Below are positions 1 to 5,442 of a stretch of 5,442 bases of DNA, one piece after another. Positions within the stretch are counted from its first letter, which is position 1, and each line of letters begins with the position of its first letter. The notes under the pieces are model-generated. The model was not told the origin of the DNA and ran no database searches. It was given only the letters and a program-made list of their open reading frames with translations. The position numbers and the translations under genes were made by a program. The stretch is from NCBI GenBank assembly GCA_025934545.1, contig JAICXV010000208.1, positions 1 to 5,442 of the forward strand, written 5' to 3'. Source of the DNA: Verrucomicrobiia bacterium (lineage in GTDB: Bacteria; Verrucomicrobiota; Verrucomicrobiia; Limisphaerales; Palsa-1400).

Positions 1-15
1 CGTCGCGTAGCGACG
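1..15. repeat. Small perfect hairpin at the left edge
   Basis: The first fifteen bases form a perfect inverted repeat: a six-base arm CGTCGC, a three-base loop GTA, and the matching arm GCGACG. There is no T-run after it, so it is not a convincing intrinsic terminator. It may be the end of a longer palindromic intergenic repeat cut by the window edge; that is an inference, because only this half is visible. Confidence 0.4.
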
Positions 16-104
16 ATTGAACCTTTTACCGATTTCGCCCATTTTGGTTACATTCCTGAAGATCAAGCAGGATCCACTCCGTGCCGGTTCACAAATTCAT
101 TCAT

Positions 105-133
105 ACGACAACGTCGACGACCAATCTTATAAG
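105..133 (+). promoter_or_regulatory. Possible sigma70-like promoter for the PATR-repeat gene
   Basis: ACGACA at 105-110 (four of six matches to TTGACA) is followed after 17 bases by TATAAG at 128-133 (five of six matches to TATAAT). Transcription would begin near 140 and give a leader of about 60 bases before the ATG at 200. An eight-base palindrome CGTCGACG at 112-119 sits in the spacer and could bind a regulator. This rests on consensus matching alone; promoter consensus in this phylum is poorly known. Confidence 0.27.
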
Positions 134-199
134 CACGTTCGCCTTGACTGAAACGGAACTTTGCTGGACGATGCGCACGTCCTTTAGGGTCCCCAAACA

Positions 200-2149
200 A
201 TGAAATTTCAAACAGCGGTCGCAACGACGCTCATCGCTATCTTCGTCTGTCTGACAGGCTCAGCTACCGTTCGCACATGGACCGGCAACGGCACCAGTTC
301 CAACTGGGACGAAGGTGGCAACTGGCAGAATAACACCGTGCCATCTGTAGATGATGATATTGTTTTTCCGGAAGTCGCCAAAAAGATCGTCACGAACAAT
401 CTCACAGCCGGCATTATTTTCCATTCAATCACCATCACCGGCACGAACTACCTCCTTACCGGAAATGGGCTCGGCATCACGTTCGGCCTCACCAATACGG
501 CCCCATCCAACACGTTTCAAATCCCGCTGACCCTCGTTACGAACGGCGTTATCTACTCCAAGGACTTAAACGGTCAACCCTTCACCATCGCTACCAATCT
601 GATCATTTTCGGCAACAGCGGCACAAACATCCTGTTTCTAGGTGGGAACATAGACGTTACAGGGAACATAAGCGCGAGACAATTCCAAGGCATCGAGTGT
701 GACTCGGGAATCCTAAATTTAACGGGTAACAACGGTCAAACGGTCAGTTTAATTGGCCCGAAGGGAATGATCCGCGCTGGAAGTTCAAATGCATTAGGTT
801 CACATGGTTTTCCCGTCGTTGTAGAAAGCGATTCCACGAACAGCGCGGGATGCCTCGAGCTTATAAACAATATCACAATTTCGAATCTACTGATTCTTCA
901 ATCGATCATCACCAACGCGCCAACATTCTCTCCCCAAATTTTGAGCAAATCTGGATCAAATATCATAATTGGCCCAATCACTATCACGAACACAGATTCA
1001 TTGAATCCCGGTCTGGTCAATATTTGCGTTTCCAACGGCAATCTCACTATCAGCAACACCATCTCCGGACCTACCGGCATAGCCAAATACGGCAACGGCC
1101 AACTCACTTATGATGTCACCAACACGTATAGCGGTTTAACCTACATCGGTGAAGGGATGCTTTTATGCGCCACACCAAATCTTTCGGTGCCGTTTGCCGG
1201 CGATGCGACAGTTTATGGTTCACTGAAGACCACTACCAACTTCAATATGAACGACGGCCACACGCTGACTGTGTACGGCACTGTCGATCTGGACGGTCAC
1301 ACCGCGGTTGTCCCGATCCTAAACGGGAACGGCACTTTAACACTCAATGGCGGCATTGTCACCATTGGCACAAGCCTCGGCAACGGAAACTACAGCGGTA
1401 CAATAGCCGGTCCTGGAAGGATTACTAAACACGGAACCGGGTCACAAACACTGTCGGGCACAAACACCCAGACATTTACGACAATTTCTGCAGGGACATT
1501 TGTGGTAAACGGTATCCAAACGAACAGCGGAATCAGAATCGTTAGCAACACAGTCCTGCAAGGTACAGGTTATTGCGGCAGCATCACGAACCAAGGCGGC
1601 CAGATCGGGACACTCACACCATGGGGAACGCTCCACGTTGTCGGCAACCTCATCATCACGAACGGCGCATTCGCAACAGCAATTACCAACACTGACGCTT
1701 ACGGCCAACTCGATGTCACGGGCACTATCACTTTGACGAACGCAAACCTGCTCTGTTCGAACACATTCTTTCCATCGAACGGCACCATTTTCACTTTGAT
1801 CAAAAACAACGCTGGCAATCCTGTTGCCGGGACATTCACCAACGCTCCCGAAGGAGCCACGCTGGCCAAAATGGTCCCCTTCCAGCTCTCGTATTTCGGC
1901 GGCGCAGGAAATGATATTACCCTCGTCCACACCCAACCCCCCTCACTGTTCTCGTCGTTCTTAGCGACCTCAACCGCAATGAAATTGACAGGAACTGGCC
2001 TTTCGAACGCCACTTATACTTTGGAAGCATCTACGAACCTCATCGACTGGGCGTCGCTTTCGACACTGACTGCGCCCGCCACAACATTCTCGTTCACAAA
2101 CCCCATCACGACACTTCCGCTTCGCTTCTACCGGATCAAAACGCTCTGA
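200..2149 (+). CDS. Secreted autotransporter-associated beta-strand (PATR) repeat protein
   Basis: A 649-residue exported protein of unknown specific function, probably a surface or extracellular beta-helix. Residues 1-22 form a signal peptide: a basic start (MKFQ), a hydrophobic core (VATTLIAIFVCL) and a likely cut after GSA. Residues 28-57 carry a W-rich block with NWDEGGNW and NNTVPSVDDDIVF, common at the start of such proteins. The middle is rich in Asn, Thr, Gly and Ser with regular short beta strands. Two stretches match the PATR pattern (GxGxLTKxGxGTLTLSGxNTYxGxT...GTL): about 287-324, containing the NTYSGLTYIGEG block, and about 400-437, containing ITKHGTGSQTLSGTNT. Residues 501-575 resemble the usual closing segment of PATR proteins, ending in YFGGAGNDITLVH. 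Residues 580-649 form a separate module with YTLEASTNLIDW and RFYRI, which I recall from many verrucomicrobial secreted proteins. There is no C-terminal autotransporter barrel and no PEP-CTERM anchor, so export beyond the periplasm must use another route. The ATG at 200 is chosen because the signal peptide starts directly at it and a weak AGGG precedes it. The gene looks less GC-rich than the DUF4838 gene downstream. Confidence 0.85.
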   Translation: MKFQTAVATTLIAIFVCLTGSATVRTWTGNGTSSNWDEGGNWQNNTVPSVDDDIVFPEVAKKIVTNNLTAGIIFHSITITGTNYLLTGNGLGITFGLTNTAPSNTFQIPLTLVTNGVIYSKDLNGQPFTIATNLIIFGNSGTNILFLGGNIDVTGNISARQFQGIECDSGILNLTGNNGQTVSLIGPKGMIRAGSSNALGSHGFPVVVESDSTNSAGCLELINNITISNLLILQSIITNAPTFSPQILSKSGSNIIIGPITITNTDSLNPGLVNICVSNGNLTISNTISGPTGIAKYGNGQLTYDVTNTYSGLTYIGEGMLLCATPNLSVPFAGDATVYGSLKTTTNFNMNDGHTLTVYGTVDLDGHTAVVPILNGNGTLTLNGGIVTIGTSLGNGNYSGTIAGPGRITKHGTGSQTLSGTNTQTFTTISAGTFVVNGIQTNSGIRIVSNTVLQGTGYCGSITNQGGQIGTLTPWGTLHVVGNLIITNGAFATAITNTDAYGQLDVTGTITLTNANLLCSNTFFPSNGTIFTLIKNNAGNPVAGTFTNAPEGATLAKMVPFQLSYFGGAGNDITLVHTQPPSLFSSFLATSTAMKLTGTGLSNATYTLEASTNLIDWASLSTLTAPATTFSFTNPITTLPLRFYRIKTL

Positions 2150-2160
2150 TCGTTGACTTT

Positions 2161-2195
2161 TTCCATTTTCCATTTTCCATTTTCCATCTTCCATA
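2161..2195. repeat. Five-copy heptamer tandem array (TTCCATT)
   Basis: Five consecutive seven-base units start at 2161: three exact TTCCATT copies, then TTCCATC and TTCCATA. The array begins 12 bases after the stop codon of the PATR gene. On the opposite strand it reads as ATGGAA units and produces a low-complexity peptide (MEDGKWKMENGK), which I recall as a spurious translation often predicted in Verrucomicrobiota and related genomes. It is best seen as a simple-sequence intergenic repeat, not a gene. Confidence 0.85.
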
Positions 2196-2211
2196 ATTCT
2201 TCACCATTGAC

Positions 2212-2265
2212 ACGTAGCTACGTTATGCTACTATTCTACTGCTTGCTACATGCGAGCACGTAACG
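2212..2265. repeat. Perfect 12-base palindrome followed by an imperfect dyad
   Basis: ACGTAGCTACGT at 2212-2223 is its own reverse complement. Overlapping its end, CGTTATGCT at 2221-2229 can pair with AGCACGTAACG at 2255-2265, with a two-base bulge (CG) in the right arm and a 25-base loop. There is no following T-run, so this is not a standard terminator. It could be an operator-like site, a hairpin in the 3' region of the PATR transcript, or the remnant of a mobile palindromic repeat. The pairing is visible; any role is unknown. Confidence 0.45.
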
Positions 2266-2503
2266 CCAAGCCGATTACGTAAAGACCAGGGCCAATCGCC
2301 ACCCCCGGGATCCAAAAACAAAGCACATAACAACTATGTCCACACCAAACAGTCAGGCGCAGAAAACTGACGGAAGAAGTGTGCCCATAACGTGTTCACC
2401 GCAGTGCCACCGCACACAATTTCCCGCAATACACCACCACGATGGATTCGCGCTCAATATGAGTAGATATGACCAAATCGGACTAAAAAGCTTTTATCCC
2501 AAG

Positions 2504-2546
2504 TCCTTTGCGGCTTCCTTTCCTTTGCGCCCTTGCATTAATTCCT
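2504..2546. repeat. Degenerate CCTTTGCG repeat patch
   Basis: CCTTTGCG occurs at 2505-2512 and 2522-2529, followed at 2531-2540 by the related CCTTGCATTA leading into ATTCCT. I recall similar pyrimidine-rich runs of CTTTGCG units ending in TTAAT as frequent intergenic repeats in Verrucomicrobiota and some other phyla. The copy here looks partly decayed. Family membership is from memory and not checked. Confidence 0.5.
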
Positions 2547-2567
2547 GTTCTCCGAAAAATGCCGGAT

Positions 2568-2608
2568 GTTACCGCAGCGTTCCGCATGTTTCCGCACATT
2601 ACCGCATC
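2568..2608. repeat. Four-unit TTCCGCA/TTACCGCA quasi-tandem array
   Basis: Four similar units of 9 to 11 bases follow one another: GTTACCGCAGC (2568-2578), GTTCCGCAT (2579-2587), GTTTCCGCAC (2588-2597) and ATTACCGCATC (2598-2608). Each has the core T-T-(A/T)-CCGCA or TTCCGCA. The near ten-base period is close to one DNA helical turn, so the cores would lie on about the same face. This could be a protein-binding array or a decayed simple repeat; the sequence alone does not decide. Confidence 0.55.
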
Positions 2609-2733
2609 ATTAACGGTGCCACCCCACCCCCTCTCCTAAACGCGCCAAAATCAGCACAACCATTTTCAACGCTGCATGTTGCAAAATTAAAAGACCGCGT
2701 TTTTCGCTATTTTTCCACGCTAAAATCGCATTT

Positions 2734-2766
2734 CATCTGTGTTAATCCATGTCCATCTGTGGTTAA
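2734..2766. repeat. CATCTGTG direct repeat just upstream of the DUF4838 gene
   Basis: CATCTGTG occurs at 2734-2741 and 2754-2761, exactly 20 bases apart, each followed by a TTAA (2742-2745 and 2763-2766) and separated by TCCATGTC. From memory this matches a widespread intergenic motif of the form 'ATCTGTG..CATCTGTGGTTAA' found in many copies in Verrucomicrobiota, Planctomycetota and other genomes. It ends 43 bases before the proposed start codon at 2810, so it would fall in the leader or promoter zone of that gene. Confidence 0.6.
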
Positions 2767-2809
2767 CATCGAATTGAATCGAACAACCATTCGTCCATAC
2801 ACCCAATCA

Positions 2810-5158
2810 ATGAAAGTTCTGTTGCCCGCCTTAGTTACGTTCCTCCTTTTGTGTCGGTCTGCTTGCGCAAATTTCCTTATCAGCGAAGGCACGGGCGCGC
2901 GTTGCGTTATCATTCAACAATCGGGCGCAACAGCTACTGAGACGAACGCAGCCACGGATTTATGCCGGACATTGGATGCGGTAAGCGGAGCTACGACCTC
3001 GGTGATCGAAGAAGGCGCCCAAAATCGTTATGAGAAATGGAACCAAATCATAGTAGGCCCCGGCGCGCTCGCGGCTAAATACTTTCCCGAAGTTCACCTC
3101 GATCAATTCGGCCCCGAAGAACTGATCATGAAGGTTAAAGGGAACAAGCTGCTGCTCGCCGGGGGCCGCCCGCGCGGCACTATGTATGCCGTTAACCGTT
3201 TCCTCCAGGAACAATGCGGGGTGCGCTGGTGGACGCCATGGGCCGACAACCTTCCGCGCAGAATGCCGGACGATTTCAAAGAGGTGCTCAAAGTCGGCAA
3301 CCTCAACATTCACGAAACGCCCGCTTTCGAATATCGCGGCCCGTATTGGTTTCCCGGTTTCGAACCGCATTGGCGCGCGCACAACTGCGCCAACAACGAA
3401 AGCTGGATGATTCCCGAAGACCTCGGCGGCTGCATTTATTACAAAGGTTTTTGTCACACCTTCTATCCGCTCGTGTCACCGGCCGAACATTTCGCAACCC
3501 ATCCCGAATGGTTCAGCCTCGTCAACGGCAAACGCACGCACGAGGGCGCTCAACTTTGCCTCACCAATCCCGACCTGCGCAAATACATGGTTCAACAGGT
3601 AAAAAAATGGCTACGCGAATCGCCCGGCGCAAAAATCATTTCCGTCACGCAAAACGACAATGCCGGCTGGTGCGAATGTCCCAATTGCAAAGCCATCGAC
3701 GACGCCGAAGGCAGCCATTCCGGCACCATGATCGATTTCATCAATTACGTCGCCGAACAAATCGAACCCGAATTCCCACACGTTTGGGTCGACACATTCG
3801 CCTACCAATACACGCGCCATCCGCCAAAGCACGTCAAGCCGCGCGCCAACGTCATCGTTCGCCTCTGCTCGATCGAATGTAATTTCCGCGAACCGTTCAC
3901 CGACGCGTCGAATGCTGACTTTCTCGCCGACCTGCAAGCATGGTCGAAAATTTGCCAGCACCTTTACGTTTGGGATTACAGCACTGACTTCAGTCATTAC
4001 TGTTATCCGCACCCGAACTATTTCGTGCTCGGCCCCGACGCGCGCATCTTTCAACAATACAACGTCAAAGGCTTCTTCTCCGAAGGCGCCTACGCCGGTC
4101 AAGGTCACGAAATGGCCGAACTGCGCGCCTGGGTCCTCGCGCAATTGATGTGGAATCCGAAACAGGACGACAAAAAACTGATCCGCGAATTCGTCGACGG
4201 CTATTACGGCAAGGCCGCCGGAAAATACATCTATGACTATCTGCAACTCATGCACGACGAGTCGAAAGGTTATTTCCTCGCCTGCTACCTGCGCAAAGAA
4301 CCGCCCTACGCGAAATTCACGCCACTCGCCAAAGCCGAACTCCTCTGGCAAGCCGCCGAAAAAGCCGCCGCCAATGATCCGGAAAAACTCATCCGCGTGC
4401 GCATGGCCCATTTGCCGGTTCTTTTCGTTTGGCTCGATAACTGGCAAAAGCTGCGCCACGAATGTTGGGAGAAAAATGGGCAATGGCCGATCGCCCTCTC
4501 GCGCAAAGCCGTCGCCGACCAATTCAAACAAATCGCCGACGGTGTCCCCGGCAAAGATTGGACTCAGGTTCGCGTGTTGAATGAGCGCGGCGTCCAGGTT
4601 TCCCAATGGCTCGCTGATTTCCAAAAAGATCCGCCTGACCTCGGTCCGGAACCCCCGCACCGTGTCTGGAATCCACGCCCGCCCGCCGATTTACCAAAGC
4701 CTCCGCGTCGCGCCGTCGATTTGCAAGACAACATGGCTAACATCTACAAACCCGGCGAATATTCCGAAATCCGTTATGACAAAGACGCCTCGGACCTGCG
4801 CGCCATTTGGATGCCCGGCACTCACACAGAATGGGCCTTTCGCATCGAAGGCACAAAACTTCCGAAGCGCGCGCAGCACGGCCATTGGAAAATCTACGCC
4901 GTCATCCGCGTCGAAAAGAATGAGAACTGTCCGCCCGACGCCGGCGCTTTCTCCGCCGGCATCTACGACGATGCTCATCGCGATTTCGTCGCCAACATCT
5001 CTCCGCGCGCCGACCAAACTGGTCCCGGCTATCGTTCCTATTTGATCGGCGAAGCCAAAAGCACACCCGATCGCGACGTCTGGGTTTCGCCTTCCGGCAG
5101 CAAATATATCAAGGCAATCTACGTCGACCGCATTTACATGGTGCCGGCCTCAAAATAA
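2810..5158 (+). CDS. Secreted DUF4838 domain protein, probable glycoside-hydrolase-like enzyme
   Basis: A 782-residue exported protein; the family has no established reaction, but its architecture resembles large carbohydrate-active enzymes. Residues 1-20 are a signal peptide (MKVLLPALVTFLLLC core) with a signal peptidase I site at A18-C19-A20. Residues about 30-145 look like the alpha/beta N-terminal domain seen before GH20/GH67-type barrels, with IIVGPGALAAKYFP (80-93) and the GGRPRGTMYAV...FLQEQCGVRWWTP segment (118-143). The DUF4838 core covers about 200-480: HPEWFSLVNGKR (231-242), QLCLTNPDLRKYM (248-260), the strongly typical ISVTQNDNAGWCECPNC (277-293), FAYQYTRHPP (330-339), VIVRLCSIECNF (348-359) and GFFSEGAYAG (421-430) leading into LAQLMWNP. 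A helical region follows (about 450-605), then a Pro-rich linker (608-632) and a beta-rich C-terminal module (about 640-782) ending in YIKAIYVDRIYMVP, perhaps for binding. The mature part has 17 cysteines. The ATG at 2810 is chosen because the signal peptide begins there; an in-frame ATG at 2336 would add 158 repeat-derived residues. No Shine-Dalgarno sequence is visible. An ExbD-like gene begins 41 bases downstream. Confidence 0.85.
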   Translation: MKVLLPALVTFLLLCRSACANFLISEGTGARCVIIQQSGATATETNAATDLCRTLDAVSGATTSVIEEGAQNRYEKWNQIIVGPGALAAKYFPEVHLDQFGPEELIMKVKGNKLLLAGGRPRGTMYAVNRFLQEQCGVRWWTPWADNLPRRMPDDFKEVLKVGNLNIHETPAFEYRGPYWFPGFEPHWRAHNCANNESWMIPEDLGGCIYYKGFCHTFYPLVSPAEHFATHPEWFSLVNGKRTHEGAQLCLTNPDLRKYMVQQVKKWLRESPGAKIISVTQNDNAGWCECPNCKAIDDAEGSHSGTMIDFINYVAEQIEPEFPHVWVDTFAYQYTRHPPKHVKPRANVIVRLCSIECNFREPFTDASNADFLADLQAWSKICQHLYVWDYSTDFSHYCYPHPNYFVLGPDARIFQQYNVKGFFSEGAYAGQGHEMAELRAWVLAQLMWNPKQDDKKLIREFVDGYYGKAAGKYIYDYLQLMHDESKGYFLACYLRKEPPYAKFTPLAKAELLWQAAEKAAANDPEKLIRVRMAHLPVLFVWLDNWQKLRHECWEKNGQWPIALSRKAVADQFKQIADGVPGKDWTQVRVLNERGVQVSQWLADFQKDPPDLGPEPPHRVWNPRPPADLPKPPRRAVDLQDNMANIYKPGEYSEIRYDKDASDLRAIWMPGTHTEWAFRIEGTKLPKRAQHGHWKIYAVIRVEKNENCPPDAGAFSAGIYDDAHRDFVANISPRADQTGPGYRSYLIGEAKSTPDRDVWVSPSGSKYIKAIYVDRIYMVPASK

Positions 5159-5199
5159 TCGTCGCAGCCGGCGTGAGGAGGCTCTAACTTAACCGAGAA

Positions 5200-5442
5200 A
5201 TGCAATTTGCACCGCCACGACGAAAGAACGCCCCGAGCGTGATCATCATCTCGCTGATCGACGTGCTCATAGTTGTGTTGATTTTTTTGATCGTGACGAC
5301 AACCGTCCGCCAACAGCCGGCGATCAAATTGGCCTTGCCCGAATCGACGCAAAAAAAGGCCGGGGCGAAGGAAAATGATCTTGTCATCTACATTCCGAAG
5401 TCGGGTCCGATTTATCTGAAAAAAAACCCGGTGACCGTGGAC
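5200..5442 (+). CDS. ExbD/TolR-family biopolymer transport protein, 5' part only
   Basis: The frame is open from the ATG at 5200 to the right edge (81 codons) and continues outside the window; family members are usually about 130-150 residues, so a bit over half is present. ExbD/TolR proteins sit in the inner membrane with ExbB/TolQ and use the proton motive force to energise TonB or Tol-Pal work at the outer membrane. Seen here: a short basic cytoplasmic start (PPRRKNAP, 5-12), one membrane helix (about 13-33), and within it the family signature SLIDVLIVVLIFLIVTTT, with Asp21 in the place of the essential proton-carrying Asp. The IKLALPEST stretch (42-50) matches the usual segment ending in Leu-Pro after the helix, and LVIYIPKSGPIYLKKNPV (61-78) matches the first periplasmic beta hairpin. 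An in-frame TAA at 5185-5187 makes 5200 the first possible ATG. GTGAGGAGG at 5173-5181 is a good Shine-Dalgarno match but lies 18 bases away, further than usual. No ExbB gene lies upstream, so partners may follow downstream or lie elsewhere. ExbD, TolR and paralogues cannot be told apart here. Confidence 0.88.
   Translation, partial: MQFAPPRRKNAPSVIIISLIDVLIVVLIFLIVTTTVRQQPAIKLALPESTQKKAGAKENDLVIYIPKSGPIYLKKNPVTVD

Larger units (their letters stand above)
1..199. other. Leader region upstream of the PATR-repeat gene
   Basis: No credible gene is seen here. Frame 1 is open from the left edge to a TAA at 130-132 (43 codons) and could in principle be the tail of an upstream gene, but the translation shows no recognisable motif and a second frame is open over much of the same stretch, so neither is called. 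The region most likely carries the promoter and 5' untranslated leader of the gene starting at 200. A weak Shine-Dalgarno-like AGGG lies at 186-189, ten bases before that ATG. Confidence 0.5.
2150..2809. other. Repeat-rich intergenic region without a credible gene
   Basis: These 660 bases lie between two + strand genes. An open frame in phase with the DUF4838 gene runs from an ATG at 2336, but its first 158 codons read through simple repeats, show no conserved motif and would bury the signal peptide, so they are treated as non-coding. The region holds, in order, a heptamer array (2161-2195), a palindrome and a dyad (2212-2265), a CCTTTGCG patch (2504-2546), a TTCCGCA-type array (2568-2608), a C-rich tract (about 2620-2637) and a CATCTGTG direct repeat (2734-2766). 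No strong intrinsic terminator for the PATR gene and no strong promoter for the DUF4838 gene was found; TAAAAT at 2721-2726 resembles a -10 box but lacks a -35 partner. Confidence 0.7.

Noticed and set aside
1..132. Open frame from the left edge as the tail of an upstream gene
   Set aside because: Only 43 codons are visible, a second frame is equally open, and neither translation has a recognisable motif.
1442..1936. A 164-codon open frame on the minus strand inside the PATR-repeat gene
   Set aside because: The translation is rich in Cys, Val and Arg with no domain signal, and the + strand frame carries the PATR motifs.
1970..2194. Minus-strand frame encoding MEDGKWKMENGK...
   Set aside because: Its start is the complement of the heptamer array and its remainder is antisense to the end of the PATR gene, so it is a spurious repeat translation.
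2207..2237. TTGACA (2207-2212) and TATTCT (2232-2237) as a promoter
   Set aside because: The spacer is 19 bases, longer than usual, the -35 overlaps the palindrome, and the next start codon with support is more than 570 bases away.
2161..2766. CRISPR array
   Set aside because: The repeats are short, of different sequence, and lack equal-length unique spacers; no cas gene is present.
2707..2913. Minus-strand 68-codon frame upstream of and across the DUF4838 start
   Set aside because: It runs through the CATCTGTG repeat and is antisense to the signal peptide coding region; no motif is seen.
3611..4660. A 349-codon open frame on the minus strand inside the DUF4838 gene
   Set aside because: It lies wholly antisense to a well-supported gene with recognisable family motifs, and its translation shows no coherent motif. 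Long antisense open frames are expected where codon third positions are GC-rich.
5143..5172. GCCGGC at 5143-5148 and 5167-5172 as a terminator stem after the DUF4838 gene
   Set aside because: GCCGGC is self-complementary, the loop is 18 bases, the left arm is inside the coding region and no T-run follows.

Overview
The window looks like chromosomal DNA of a Verrucomicrobiota bacterium, probably close to the Pedosphaera/Limisphaerales group. This is an inference from three signs: a secreted protein with autotransporter-type beta-strand repeats and a C-terminal 'YTLEASTNL..W...RFYRI' module, a secreted DUF4838 protein, and intergenic DNA full of short degenerate repeats of a kind I recall from genomes of that phylum. 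No ribosomal or marker gene is present to confirm it.

Layout, all genes on the + strand: (1) 1-199, a leader with a small hairpin at the left edge and a possible sigma70-like promoter; (2) 200-2149, a secreted 649-residue beta-helix/PATR-repeat protein; (3) 2150-2809, a 660-base gap without a credible gene but with at least four different short repeat patches and a perfect 12-base palindrome; (4) 2810-5158, a secreted 782-residue DUF4838 protein, a likely glycoside-hydrolase-like enzyme of unknown substrate; (5) 5200-5442, the first 81 codons of an ExbD/TolR-family inner-membrane protein that runs off the right edge.

How they may work together: the PATR protein and the DUF4838 protein are both predicted to be exported, which fits a polysaccharide-handling or cell-surface lifestyle. 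The long repeat-rich gap suggests they are transcribed separately. The ExbD-like gene begins 41 bases after the DUF4838 stop with no clear terminator between, so those two could share a transcript. Linking an energised outer-membrane process to the DUF4838 enzyme is only a positional inference. The window does not show an evident new defence or mobile system. The most unusual items are the repeat-crowded gap, the cysteine-rich DUF4838 protein and the ExbD gene without a visible ExbB partner.
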